Source: Campanula takesimana
Lineage: Eukaryota > Streptophyta > Magnoliopsida > Asterales > Campanulaceae
Direction: 5' to 3'
DNA: 64,000 bases
Assembly (NCBI GenBank): GCA_026119855.1
Contig: JAOWBW010000865.1
Span: forward strand, 372,001-436,000
Each line of letters starts with the position of its first letter. Positions within the stretch are counted from its first letter, which is position 1. The translations under genes were made by a program, and so were the position numbers. Positions 33,736-45,700 of the stretch are shown here, one piece after another. Under the pieces are notes generated by a model. It did no database searches. It had not been told where the DNA came from and saw nothing but the letters and a program-made list of their open reading frames with translations.

Positions 33736-36700
33736 AAAAAAAAAACACGCCCTGTTTGTATGGTTAGTGGAGCTTGGGAACAATGGCTTGCATGGTGGGA
33801 TAGTGAAGAATTAAGAAATTATCGAACAAGAATAAGAGGAACAGAGAGAGTGTTAATGGGGAGGCTTGTGTGCACACTGGTGGATCTCTTAGCCTCATTA
33901 ATCTATTATATCGCATGGTCAGTGTTCTATCATTTTTATTTCCGTTTCTTTATTGATTTTCTATATAGTGATGGATGAGTTTTATACTCATCTATTCGGT
34001 ACTTTCTAGACTTATTCTGAGTGAAATCCTTGAGTATTTATGTGTTTAATATGTGTTTTAGTGTTTATTTAGAAAACAGGTAAAACAGGTGGAAAGTGCA
34101 TAAATTAGATGATATATGGCGAAATTTGGATCTCTAGGGACTAAAGAGGAATTTACTGGAAGTTGAGGGCAGCTGTGCAGAATCTGAAGGTCCAGGGACT
34201 AGTCTGCAGTTATTCAAAAGTTCAGGACTTTTCTGGAATTATTAAAAGTTGGAGGGCTAAACAGGAATTTGTTAAAACTCTAGGGACTTCATGGGAATTA
34301 CAGAAATCTGAATTTGGGAAACACCTACATCCACGTTTTTTTGTTGGATTAGGATTTTATTTCTTTTATTTTTCTATTCCTATTTCCTAGTATAAATAGA
34401 ACTCATTAGTTAGTTTTTAGGAAAAAGCAAATATTACTGGGAGGCAAGACTTTTATTTATTTTTCTCTCTAGAATTTTATGATTTCTTCATCCTCGAAAA
34501 TTATGATTCATCAATTTATGATGAACTAATTTTTTATTCTACGGATTGGAGGTAACAAGTATCAACTCTATGATTAATTGTGTTTAATTTTTATTAGATT
34601 AATTTATTGTTGGGTTTATCAAAAGTGATTCTATTTTCCTTCATTCTTTTATGTTCAATAGTAATAAATATTGTGCATGATTGATGTTTAGTGGATGTGA
34701 TTAATTGCATGTGAGTGGGTTAATTGCATATAAGCCATCCTTTTGGTAATTGAATCTTATTGAGTGGCTTGCGCCCGATTTAGGATTCAAGTTCATATAT
34801 TCTTGTGTTCTTAAGGGATTCTTTGTGCGTTGTTGTGTAGACTTTACGGAAAACATAACAACAAAAGAAATTACGATCTTAACTTTACGGGACGGATTGT
34901 TACATTAGTGATGAACACCCAACGATAATTAACATAATTAGGGAATTTGATCATAGGGAAGATACTTGTGAACCCAATCTGTAGGCTTTCTCTCATATTT
35001 ATATTTGTTTCAATTGCTCTTTTATTTAATTGTTTTATTAGTTAATAAATCTCAAAATCAAATCTATTTATTTTACTGTTTTAAATTGCTATTTCTCCAA
35101 TATAGTCCTTTGTGGTTCGACACCCTGCTTTGCATATACTACACCGGTAACTTGTGCACTTGCAAGGGTAAATTTAAGACATCATATAGTTTGGCTTTTG
35201 TTGTGGCTGTAATCTGCTATTTATTATGTTTGTAGAAAAAAATCCATGGAGGTCAAGTTGATGAACTGGATGCGCTGATTGCTATGCATACTCGCAAGGG
35301 GCCAGGTGGACAGTTGATTTGGGCAAGTAAAAAACATGAAAAAGTATTTGTAAGTATAAGAAAATCATTCAATACCGTAAACTTTGCTTGCAGCTGGTCT
35401 GATTGCTTTATTATATAAATAAACATGTTTAAGACATAGTTAACCCTTTTTAAGGGACGGATCCAACTCAAATAAGATTCAACTTTAGGGGGTTATTTGA
35501 AAAATTATTCCCTATATCTATTCATGAAGCTTAGACGGACCTCTGTTACTTTTGTTCACATTGGCCCAGTTAATTTGACTTGTTAAAATGATATTTTTGG
35601 ACATTTTCAAGTAATCTGTGATGTTAATGTTATTGTGTGACTGCCTTTGTTAGCTTTCTACGATTGTATTTGTTTAATGTACTCCTTCCATCTTAAAATG
35701 AATGTTTAAAAACTATCGTCGTGTTTATCCCGAAAAAAAGAGTTGGACAGTCATTTTGTTTGATAAATGATCATTTTTGTTGATTTATTTTTTATAGTTG
35801 CTTGGTGGGAACAATTAAGAACTTTATGATGTAAGTGAGAGCCTTTAAAATGTTATTTGTTATATGAACTTATGGTACTAGATTTTAAATCTTGTTTTGA
35901 TGCCTTTTGTGAAGTCTGCCTACTATTTAGTGTATGATGTCAGTGTTGTATGAAATATACTTAATTAACATTTGATTTGAGCTTTTTAATTATAGGTCTT
36001 ACTACAATCATCTTAGACTTGGTAATTTTTATTAACTTATGAATGATATTTTTGTTTAATTATTTACAGGCTCAATATAAAGATATTGTCCGAGAAAGAG
36101 CAATTACTGAGGGTATCATTGACCCAGATGATCCTTCTAACACCCGTGTCCCATTTGAGGGAAAAGATTGGGAAGATGCTATTGTCGCCTCTCAAGGAAC
36201 GAGAGTTGGAAGGGGAAATAAAATATTTGGCTTTGGGAATGCTGGAAGACCCATACTTCGTCTGCCAACCAGCCGCACCCATGCATCCTCACTTTGCAAT
36301 TTGACTTCCCAACATTCAGGTAGTTCCATAAGGGAAAAGCAATTAGAGCCAGAGCTGAATGGTGTAAAGGGAATGATGGAGCAGATGCAGCAAAAGATGC
36401 AGCAAATGACGGAGCAACAGGAGAAGAACATGGAGCGTGAGCGAGAAAGACATGAGCAAAGTCAATTTCTCGTGCAACAATTAATGAACCAGCAGCAACA
36501 AAGGGTCCCTTGGAGCTCCCAACTGCAGCAGCAAAACCAATGGCCTCCTGGTATGTTTCATTTTTTTTGTGGTCTATTTTCATGGTATTTTGCATCTTCT
36601 AAACCTTTTATCTTTTAATTGATGTATTTAAAGATCCATAATGCTTATAGTTCATTATTTCAGATGCATATGATTTTTTTTTTTTTTTTTTTTTTTTGAC

Positions 36701-37005
36701 TCTTTGGACATAATTTCTTTTAATCTCCAGGTTAATGATGGGTAATGTGTGGAGCTTTCCAGTATCAGCAGCAAAACCAATGGCCTTTTGGTATGTTTCC
36801 GCCCCAATAACTACAACAACAACCGCCACTAGTGCAACTGCAACAGCAACAACCACAAAGTGGCCAGAGTTCAACATCACCAGATAGTTGTGGAAGAGGT
36901 GGTGGAAGTGGAGGTGCTGGAAGTGGTATTGTTGTTGGTATGGGAGATCCTTTTCTAACTGAGCTGCTTAATGGAATAGGTGCTGGTGGAAGAGTGGAAG
37001 ACTAG
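33736..37005 (+). pseudogene. tnpA-like CACTA gene (transposase_24 type), broken
   Basis: Exon pieces: 33760-33930 (EQWLAWWDSEE, then in the next frame VNGEACVHTGGS), 35236-35349 (GGQVDELDALIAMHTRKGPG), 36070-36550 (AQYKDIVRERAITEG, then a Q/M/E-rich coiled coil) and 36763-37005 (QQQNQWPFGMFPPQ, then a Gln- and Gly-rich tail ending RVED). Splice sites GT and AG fit at these borders. Defects are a frameshift in the first exon, a TAA in the Gln-rich tail and the solo LTR between exons 1 and 2. The domain order fits plant En/Spm transposase_24 proteins, which bind the subterminal repeats. Confidence 0.78.
33969..35184 (+). mobile_element. Solo LTR of a Gypsy element
   Basis: It runs from TGATGGATGAG to AAGACATCA with a perfect TATAG duplication on both sides (33964-33968 and 35185-35189). 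The end GGTTCGACACC ... TTGTGCACTTGCAAGGGTA closely resembles the sense end of the Gypsy1 LTR, so it belongs to the same broad lineage but a different family. Internal coding was lost by LTR-LTR recombination. It lies inside tnpA. The GC-rich module is absent here. Confidence 0.9.
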
Positions 37006-37689
37006 AAGTGGGGTAGTTTAGAAACAATTTTAATTAGTAAGGATTATTATGTTTTTTGGTTGGTACCATGGTTGGAATTATTTTTGTCTTTTTCATGGGT
37101 ACTTGGTTGGAATTCTTTTTGTCTTTTTTGTGGGTACTTGGTTGGAATTCTTGATTAACTTTAATCAATAGATTGTTAGTTACTACATATGTTTGAACAG
37201 TAATTATGCTTATATAATTTTTGGTATTATGTTTGCTTAATTTTATAATTTTTTGTATAATTTAATATTTAAATTTATTCTGTAAAAAATAAATAATCTG
37301 AAAACGTTAAAAGTTTATTATATTTATTTAGAATATATTTTTAAAAATATAAAATATTCATTTAAAAGAAAATTTTAGCAACTTAGAGACCACTATGTCG
37401 TTGCTATTTTTTTGAATCTGGCTACCACAATTGTGGTCTCCAAAATTTCGCAACCACATTGTGGTCTCCATTTTGCGACCTTATTATCACTCGCGACCAG
37501 AAAACTTGGCGACCAACTTAAGTTTTCGAGACCACGACGTCGTGGCGAACTGGCGACCGTCAATGTTGGTCGCCTTTAGCTACCAGATATTCGCAACCAC
37601 CAAATTCGTCTCCATTAATTTATTTAGCGACCATATTAGCAATATAGAGACGATATTTGTGGTCCCCAAATTTGTATTTTCTAGTAGTG
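37006..37689 (+). repeat. CACTA 3' untranslated and right subterminal repeats
   Basis: TTGGTTGGAATT repeats and an AT-rich stretch follow the tnpA stop. From 37385 to 37689 there are about fifteen GAGACCA, GCGACCA and GTGGTCTCC motifs in both orientations, then TTCTAGTAGTG. The density matches the left end and marks binding sites for the element's own protein (family inference). Confidence 0.75.
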
Positions 37690-38332
37690 ACAGGAATCGG
37701 ATTGCAAGAAATACAAACACGAGAACCAAATTGCAAAAGTGATATAAACACAGGTTACCAAATTGCAATATGCCCATAAAAAAACGTTGATGGATGGCTT
37801 TTAATTTTTTGTAATTGCAATTAAATAAATACGAGAAATGACGATAATTATTATTAAAATCCATTTCACTAAAAAGATGTTGATTTTTTAAATAAGGGTT
37901 AATGAAGGATAATTGAGAAAAGAGAGTTTTTTTTTGTGTCCAAATCAAATGAAACTTGCATCTATTTATAGAGGATTTTTTTTTTTTTTTTATGAATTTT
38001 GGCGAAAAAAAATAATAATTTGCTATAAAATAATTGAGCTCAAATAATATGGATGAAAAGTAAATCCGGAAATCTCAAGAACCAACCATTGCGTGACACA
38101 TGTCACACTCAGAAAAAAAAAAAAAAAAAAGCAATTAAAGCGGCGACTCACGCGCCTTGTCTGGCGGTGAGCCGCACGCGCCAAAGACGGCCTAACCAGC
38201 CGCTCTCAACTGGGTTGAATCATTTCAACCCCCAAATTAATCCAACCCCCTTTCAACTCCCCATTGCACCCATTCAACTAACTTAAACCTATTCAACTAC
38301 CAATTTCAACCCCCATTGTATCTAGTCTTATA
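37690..38332. other. Right flank of the CACTA element
   Basis: This is AT-rich DNA with T-runs at 37927 and 37978 and an A-run at 38112-38130. No gene was recognised. The short frame at 38053-38286 lacks any known domain. Confidence 0.4.
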
Positions 38333-38598
38333 CTCCATCTGTTTCATAATACATGTTGTTTTAGACATCTTCACACATATTAAGAAGTGCAATTAATATA
38401 AATTAAAAAGACACATATGCCTCTAAAAGTATCCAATTACCTAAACATTTAAATGCTTATACAAAAAATAGTTCACAATTAATGAATAAGGGTATAATAG
38501 GTAAACAAGAGTAATTCTTTCTTGGTAATAGTAAAACGTCAAATATTTTGGAACAAAAAATTACTCCTAAAACGTCATGTATTATGAAACGGAGGGAG
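38333..38598. mobile_element. Stowaway-type MITE upstream of the kinesin gene
   Basis: The ends CTCCATCTGTTTCATAATAC and GTATTATGAAACGGAGGGAG are inverted repeats flanked by TA on both sides (38331-38332 and 38599-38600). Confidence 0.85.
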
Positions 38599-38669
38599 TA
38601 GTAGTATCGGCACCAGTTCGAATTCGAGACGCCCCAAAAGTCAAATCAGCCACAAGGTAATGGTTCGTA

Positions 38670-38889
38670 CTCCTTCGGTTCCAGAATAAGGTGCCTAGTT
38701 TAATTTTACACGGAAATTAAAAAAAAAATGTTGTGCTTATAGAAAGTTAAATAACGTAAAGTATGAAAGATAAAATAGGTAGAAAATTTTTGTTGTGAGA
38801 ATGATAAGTAAGTTTCACTGTCCATTTTAAGTAATAAAATAACTAAAAATCCTAGTAGTCCTGTAAGACAAACCAAAAATGAGGGGGAG
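38670..38889. mobile_element. Degenerate Stowaway-type MITE
   Basis: CTCCTTCGGTTCCAG at the left and GAGGGGGAG then TA at the right suggest a decayed MITE. The internal match between ends is weak. Confidence 0.4.
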
Positions 38890-38930
38890 TAATTTTTTCT
38901 TAACTAGGGCCCAATAAGCCCACTTACTTA

Positions 38931-39220
38931 CTCCCTCCGTATCACATGTAACTTGAGACCAAAAATTTTGGCACACAAATTAAGGAAAACTAAGAGAGAT
39001 AAATAGTGGGAGGAGGTGTTTGTGAGTATAAAAAATTAAATAGGAGAGAAAATGAGTGGGAGGAATAGTAAATTAACTGGTGTTGTGAGTGTAAAAGTAA
39101 AGTAAAAGAGAGAATGAATGAGAGGAATAATAAAGATTATTTACCATTTTAAGCAGTCTCAAGTCACATAGAACGAACGAAAAAAAAATAAGTTTCAAGT
39201 TACGTGAAACAGAAGGAACG
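38931..39220. mobile_element. Stowaway-type MITE close to the kinesin promoter
   Basis: The left end CTCCCTCCGTATCACATGTA is preceded by TA. The region near 39190-39220 has the complement of CACATGTAACTTGAGAC with several changes, giving an inverted repeat of about 30 bp. The exact right border is unclear. Confidence 0.6.
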
Positions 39221-39754
39221 AAGAAGGAAATAAGTCTCGGAGGGACTATAGTCTATACTACTAGAGTAGCCCATGATCGAAGCCCACAAACAAAATTTGA
39301 AAAATAGAAATGCAAAACAGGAAACCCAAACGCCCCTCACATTTGAATTTTACAAAAATAGTGGACCCCATTCGTCCTAGAATTTCAAACCATCTTCTCC
39401 AGCTTCAAATACAAGTACAAATTTTACTTCTCCCTCTCCACTAGCCGTTAGAAATTCTCTCTCTCTCTCTCTCTCTCTCTCATACACTTCGACTACACGT
39501 CAATTCTCCGATCGACTCTTAAAATCCCGCTGACAGATAACTCGGTATGATCTTTCACTCCCTGTATATACACCGTCTTGTATAATTTAATTCTTTCTCA
39601 TTTTCTCTGATTTTTTCCAGGCTCAATTTATCGTTAATTTGACCATCATTTCGGTTTCCCGTTAATTATTGTTTCTTACAGGTTTTTGTAGTTCTAATCC
39701 ATATGTGAATATGATTTTTGCTGTAGTTTTTGTAAGATTTTCAAGGATCGAAGA
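39221..39754 (+). promoter_or_regulatory. Kinesin-5 promoter and 5' leader
   Basis: A pyrimidine-rich zone precedes a CT microsatellite at 39456-39481. The leader may contain an intron: CTCG/GTATGATC at about 39544 and TTTTTTCCAG at about 39620 are plausible splice sites. No clear TATA box sits next to the CT tract, as is common for plant cell-cycle genes. Confidence 0.5.
39442..39452 (-). promoter_or_regulatory. MSA element (mitosis-specific activator)
   Basis: The minus strand reads TCTAACGGCTA, a perfect fit to the YCYAACGGYYA consensus bound by plant MYB3R factors. It lies about 300 bp before the kinesin start codon. Such elements give G2/M-phase expression in plant cell-division genes, which suits a mitotic kinesin. 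Confidence 0.7.
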
Positions 39755-42700
39755 ATGTCGTTGACGCCTGATCAATTTCGGAAAGTGGGATTAGGGCTTG
39801 CACCATCTCCAACACCATTTCTTACGCCTAGACCTGAAAGGCGCCGGAATGATCTGAGAAGTATGGATTGGAGCTCAAATCGAGTGGACAGAGATAAAGA
39901 GGTCAATGTCCAAGTTTTGCTGAGATGCAGGTAGGGGTTTTCTAAATTGTTAGTCCGATTTGTGTGTTTAGGGTTTAATTAGTTTCCTACTTTCTAGAGG
40001 ATAATTTTGACTGTATTTTCAAATTTCAAAGTAACTTTTATTTTCTTTCTTTGATCAAGTAGCTTTTATTTTATAAACCTGATAAACTCTTGGTGAAATT
40101 TTGCTTTTCAAAAATGGTTAGTTAGAGTTCAGCTGCAACAAGTAGTCACACATAGGGCGTGCATATGTGGGCTCATTTATATGATTTGATGCACGATAAT
40201 TCTTTTGGTTGGTGGCTTTGGGTGGAATCATGGTATTAATGAATTTAAGTTTTCCGGTCTAAGGGAGCTCACTGATTGCATATTCTCCGATTTGATGCCA
40301 GTGTTATGATCTGTTTTGTTAGCTAAAACATGACTTTGTTATCTTTTGCAATGAGATTGATACATCAGTAAGCTAAGAGAGAAATAAACTAGAAATGTAG
40401 AAGTAACTGAACTGTAAATCGTGTCCCTAGTTATTTTCTTACTGACATTTCGGATGATATACACTAGTTTATTTTTACATACTAGAGTTATTCCATGAAG
40501 AGAAAATGAATAAATATGGCCCGTGTAGTCACACCGTCAACGCATGGCTCTTAGGTGCCCTTGATGTTGCAAGTCAGTATTGGGATTTTTGTACCAAATA
40601 TTCAAATTCTTTAAAAATATTCTCCTTATGTTATGATGTTTAGGCCGTTAAGCGATGAAGAGCAAAGGTTGAACGTGCCAAAGGGTATAACATGCAATGA
40701 ACTCAAAAGGGAAGTTACCGTCATGCAAAATGTGGCTAACAAGCAAGTAGATAAAATTTTCACCTTTGACAAGGTATATCTTTTTCATCCATTATTACGA
40801 TCCAAGCCCATAAATATTTTAAGCATGACTTGTTATTGAGCCATATCTTAATCCTCTTGTTGGAAATCTTAAGGTGTTTGGACCCAAAGCACAACAGAGA
40901 TCAATATATGACCAAGCAATTTCCCCGGTTGTAACAGAAGTCCTTGAGGGATTCAACTGCACTGTCTTTGCATATGGGCAGACTGGTACTGGTAAAACAT
41001 ACACAATGGAGGGAGGGATGAGAAATAAGGTTTTTGTACAATTAGCTTTCTTTTCTTTTTCACCATTTTCATAAAAACCCTGCAAAATTGACTATAAAAT
41101 CCATGTTATAGGCTGGAGAGTTGCCTGCTGATGCTGGTGTTATTCCAAGAGCAGTTCGCCAAATTTTTGATACGCTGGAGGCTCAAAATGCTGATTATAG
41201 TATGAAGGTTACATTCTTGGAACTCTACAATGAGGAAATAACTGATCTCCTCGCACCTGAAGATAATTCAAGGTCTTTTGAAGACAAGCCAAAGAAGCCC
41301 ATTTCCATGATGGAGGATGGGAAAGGTTGTGTGCTTGTAAGAGGCCTTGAGGAAGAAGCTGTGTACAGTGCTAATGAAATATATAACCTCTTGGAAAGGG
41401 GTGCAGCCAAAAGGCGTACAGCAGACACTTTGTTAAACAAGCACAGCAGGTAGAAATTGAAAATGCTGATTAATTTTTATTTATGTAGAAGATATACCAC
41501 ATGGCATGTATAGCTAATATGATGTTTTGCTTGCAGCCGTTCTCATTCGGTGTTTACAATAACTGTCTATATCAAAGAAACAACAGCTGGCAGTGAGGAG
41601 CTCATTAAATGTGGAAAGCTTAATCTTGTTGACTTGGCTGGATCAGAAAATATATCGCGCTCTGGTGCCCGAGAGGTACGAATAGTTGTATTTTACAAAT
41701 ATATCTAAAGTGAGTCCAAGTAATTTTGATAATTATCAGTTCTTAGAGGGAAAATATTTTTTTATAAAATGTACTTTTGAAATGAGTTTTAAGCAAATTT
41801 GTCTACTTAAATTATCACCTTATATTCTCAGTTGTATGTTCTACCTGGTCTAATGAAAAAGTACTTGCGTTAATCCTTTAGACTGAAACATAATTTTTAT
41901 AAAGAACTTATTTTAGTTAACCTACTTATAATAAAGCTGCGAACAAAATTTGGACTTGGTCTTTTGGTGGTTACCACTTCATCCAGAATTACAGATTTCT
42001 CCAAGTCATTTCATAAGGGTTTAAGACATTAGAAAGTAACTTCTTTTCTTGATAGGTCTTAAACTTGAACATTGTATTTAGTGACTAAAACTTACTTGGC
42101 AAATGTCAAAGAAATGTTAGTGCAGCAACTCAATTAACACAGTCACTAATATGGAATAGCTTCCTAATTTCTGAAAAAAAACTGTGATCATTATGCAGGC
42201 TCGTGCACGGGAAGCTGGGGAAATAAACAAGAGTTTACTGACGTTGGGCCGTGTCATAAATGCACTTGTCGAACATTCTGGCCATGTACCATATAGGTTT
42301 GTGCTAATAACTTCACAGAGATTACTCCCTCTGCCCCAAAATGAATGACCACTTTTGAAAAAAAAATTGTCCCAAAATGAATGACCTTTTTGCAAATAAC
42401 TTTGTCCGTAAATGTTTTTTACCAATTTTTTCTCTATTCATTATTATATACTTGCAAAATTAGAAGTTTAGAAAGTAGATAGCAAAGATTTTCATACACC
42501 TTTGTCACTAAAATTTACAAAATGTTGAGTTTCTTAAATTTCTTCAAAATGAAAAACGGACATTCATTTTGGAACGGAGGGAGTAGTATAGATGCCTTTG
42601 TTTGCCCTAATGACCCATTATGTTGTAATTTACAGGGACAGCAAGCTGACAAGATTGCTACGAGATTCACTTGGTGGGAAAACCAAGACTTGCATCATTG

Positions 42701-45700
42701 CAACAATTTCTCCCTCTGCTCATTCGTTAGAAGAAACCTTAAGCACGTTGGATTATGCACATCGTGCCAAAAATATTAGAAACAAGCCAGAGGTTGACAT
42801 AGCTACTACTCCAACTAGTTTGGTGTTTTTTTTAAAAAAAAAAATCTTTCTTCTTTGCTTATTCTTTGCTTAGAGTTGTTGTGGACTTGTTGCAGGCAAA
42901 CCAGAAAGTGTCGAAAGCTGTGCTGCTCAAAGATCTGTACTTGGAAATTGAGAAGATGAAACAAGGTTACAATGCAAACCTTGATTTTGTTATTGGTCTG
43001 TAATAAGAAAATAAAAATAAAAAACCATACTCAAATCTTATTTTTTTTCTTTAAAACCAACCCAGATGTCCGAGCAGCAAGGGAAAAGAATGGTGTTTAT
43101 ATTCCGCATGAAAGATTTGCACAGGATGAAGCTGAAAAGAAGGTATATTCATATTGCTGATTTATAGGTTTCTTTTTAAAAAAATGCTTGAATTCAATTT
43201 TACTGTACGTTAGTTGAGCAGGCGCTTTTATACCTAGTTGCCCATGATTAGTGTCGGGTCGAGGTGGCTCAGTTTATTAAACAGCTGTAAGGTCGCTGTA
43301 GATATTTAAATGGTTTGTTGCATCATTCTCGCAGGAGAAGAACGAAAAGATAGAACAACTGGAAAACGATTTGAATGCCAGCAATAAGGTTCAATCCTGT
43401 CTTCTTCTTTAATCAAAATGTGTGGTATCTTGATCAACTATGCTAACTTTTTATTGGTGATTTCTAGAAACTTGCCGAATACCATGAGCTTTATCTTACA
43501 GAACAAGAAAAGCTATTAAGCTGTGAAAGTGATCTTAGGGATTGCAAGGTATAAGCAGTTAACTTGAATGTACATCTAGATTGATGTTATAATGCTCATG
43601 ATATTTGATTTCAATCACTTTCAGATAAATTTAGAGGATACCAAAAAGGCCTTAGAAGACAGTCAAGAAAAGCACCGCGGAGCTATTATGATGCTAAAGC
43701 ACAAGGAGATTTTCATTACCAAGTTATTGAACTCAGGTGAAAATGCAGTGTCTTGAGTAGTACAATATAATCTTCCTTTTTCAGCTTACAATACACATAT
43801 TGAATATAATTGAACATACAATACAGAAAATTGTCTCATTGAGCGTGCTAAGGAATTGCGAACCAAATTGCATGGTGCATCAGAGGACATGACAGCTCTG
43901 TTTTCAAAATTAGGTAATGGCTCTCTTTATAGTTGTAATAGATATATTTTTTGGCCCAGTTTTCTGAACTAACAGCTGGCTTTTGGAATTTTTATGCAGA
44001 TCACAAAAGCATATTAGAAGCTAAAAACCAAGGGCTGCTTATGACATTTGGTTCTCAACTTGATCAAAGCTTAAAAGACCTGCACAAGACCATTCTTAGT
44101 TCAGTTTCACAACAACAGGAACATATAAGAAGCATGGAAGAGCATGCCAGCTCGTTTCTTGCTAGTAAATGTGACGTAAGAGTTCTATTATTATGGTTTG
44201 TTTACTTTTAACTATACCACTTGCACTCACTAGTTCACATTACGTGTCATGGTGTTTATGACTCCCTCTGTTCTTGAAGTCAAATATATTCAGCACCGGA
44301 AAAGTTCTCCGTCGATACCCTTAAATTTCAGAATTAAATATTATATGGACTTCAGATTCAATGAACAAGGGTAAATATAAGATTTTAGAAAATGCTTCAT
44401 AACAGAAGTCTTAATTTGGTTTTAAAAAGTAGGGGTCTTAAATGGGAAAATAGACACAGAACTTATGAGTGATGAATATAGAAGAAATTAACCTCAATGA
44501 GCCAACTGGTGAGATAAGTAATTAACCTCAATTTTCTGCAGGTAACCAAAGTCTTGGAATCCAGGATCAAGAGTATGACAGATACATGCACCTCTGGAAT
44601 GGCAGCCTTGAACGAGCTTACTGAAACACTGCAAAAGAAAGCTTGCTCTGATTTGGAGCTTATGAAGTCTAAAGTATCGTTTCAAGTAGCTTCAGTTGAG
44701 AAAGTATGCATTCTAACTAGTGAACTTGTTTTCTGCTAGCTCGGTGAAACATTTCTTACAAAGGCTAATATATATTTTCTTGTTGTGTATACAGTTCTTT
44801 GAAAAGGCTGTGTTAGAGGCCAAAAATGCCGTTTCTGATATTCGAACCTCTCTCAATGAGCAAACTAAACTGTTGGCTGCTTCTTCTCAACAACAAGAGG
44901 AGGTGGGTAATTATATTGTTATAAATAAGTGCCACTCCATCCCAAAGTGGATGTCCATAATTTCAAATTTGTTCTTGGTCAAGACTCGAGTAAATTTGAA
45001 AAAAATGGACATTCATTTTGGGATGGAGGAAGTATATAACATTGCATTGATAGTTCTAGTGAATTTCCTCGTTTGAAACTCTTGTCCTAATAAAATTAAC
45101 TTTGTTGGTTATTATAGGGACTACATAGGAGTTTGGTCTCAGCCCAAGTGATCTCCACAGCAACTATAGATTTTTTCAATGACCTCAGTCATCGTACTTC
45201 AGATCTCATGGCAGTTGTCGAGAAAAGCCAGGTCGACAGATGTAGTCAAATTGCAGCATTTGAGAAGACTTTTAAGGTCAAGAACCATCTTGAAGCAAAA
45301 TGCTTTTTACACACACACACACACACAAGATAGAAACTTAAAATTATGGTCAAACTTTGATCGAGTTGACTGTACAAAATTAAAGTGGGACAATCTATCC
45401 GGGACAGAGGGATAGTATAATAAAGAAACTTAAAACTTAAACATGTTATTCTTGTTGTGTTATTCAGGAAAATGCTGCTAAAGAAGAACAATTAGCAATG
45501 GAAAAAATAGCTGCAATAGTAGGCAGCCTGACAGCAAAGAAAACATCTATGGTAACTTGGACAAATGACACTTCTTTTTATCATTTTTATTATCAGAAAA
45601 CAAAAGAAATGCACCTTTATTGACATCTGAATATCACTAAACAGGTTTCAGAGGCCTCGAGGAAGATTGAGAACTCGTGCTTACAAGATAACAAGATGTT

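Larger units (their letters stand above)
493..37689 (+). mobile_element. CACTA (En/Spm-type) DNA transposon, nested host of other elements
   Basis: The left end reads CACTACTAGAA at 493 and the right end TTCTAGTAGTG finishes at 37689. The terminal inverted repeat can be followed for about 30 bp with a few mismatches. Both subterminal zones are dense in variants of GGAGACCA, GCGACCA and GGTCTCC, as expected for binding sites of a TnpA-like protein. Internal exons encode tnpD-like and tnpA-like remnants, both on the plus strand. The 3-bp flanks are AAA on the left and ACA on the right, an imperfect match to the 3-bp duplication CACTA elements make. After removing nested insertions, native CACTA sequence is 493-599, 7659-8143, 31018-33968 and 35185-37689. 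Both genes are broken, so it is non-autonomous today. Confidence 0.88.

Noticed and set aside
34163..34390. Open frame in the solo LTR as a captured gene
   Set aside because: It is short, has no domain, and lies wholly within an LTR bounded by exact TATAG copies.
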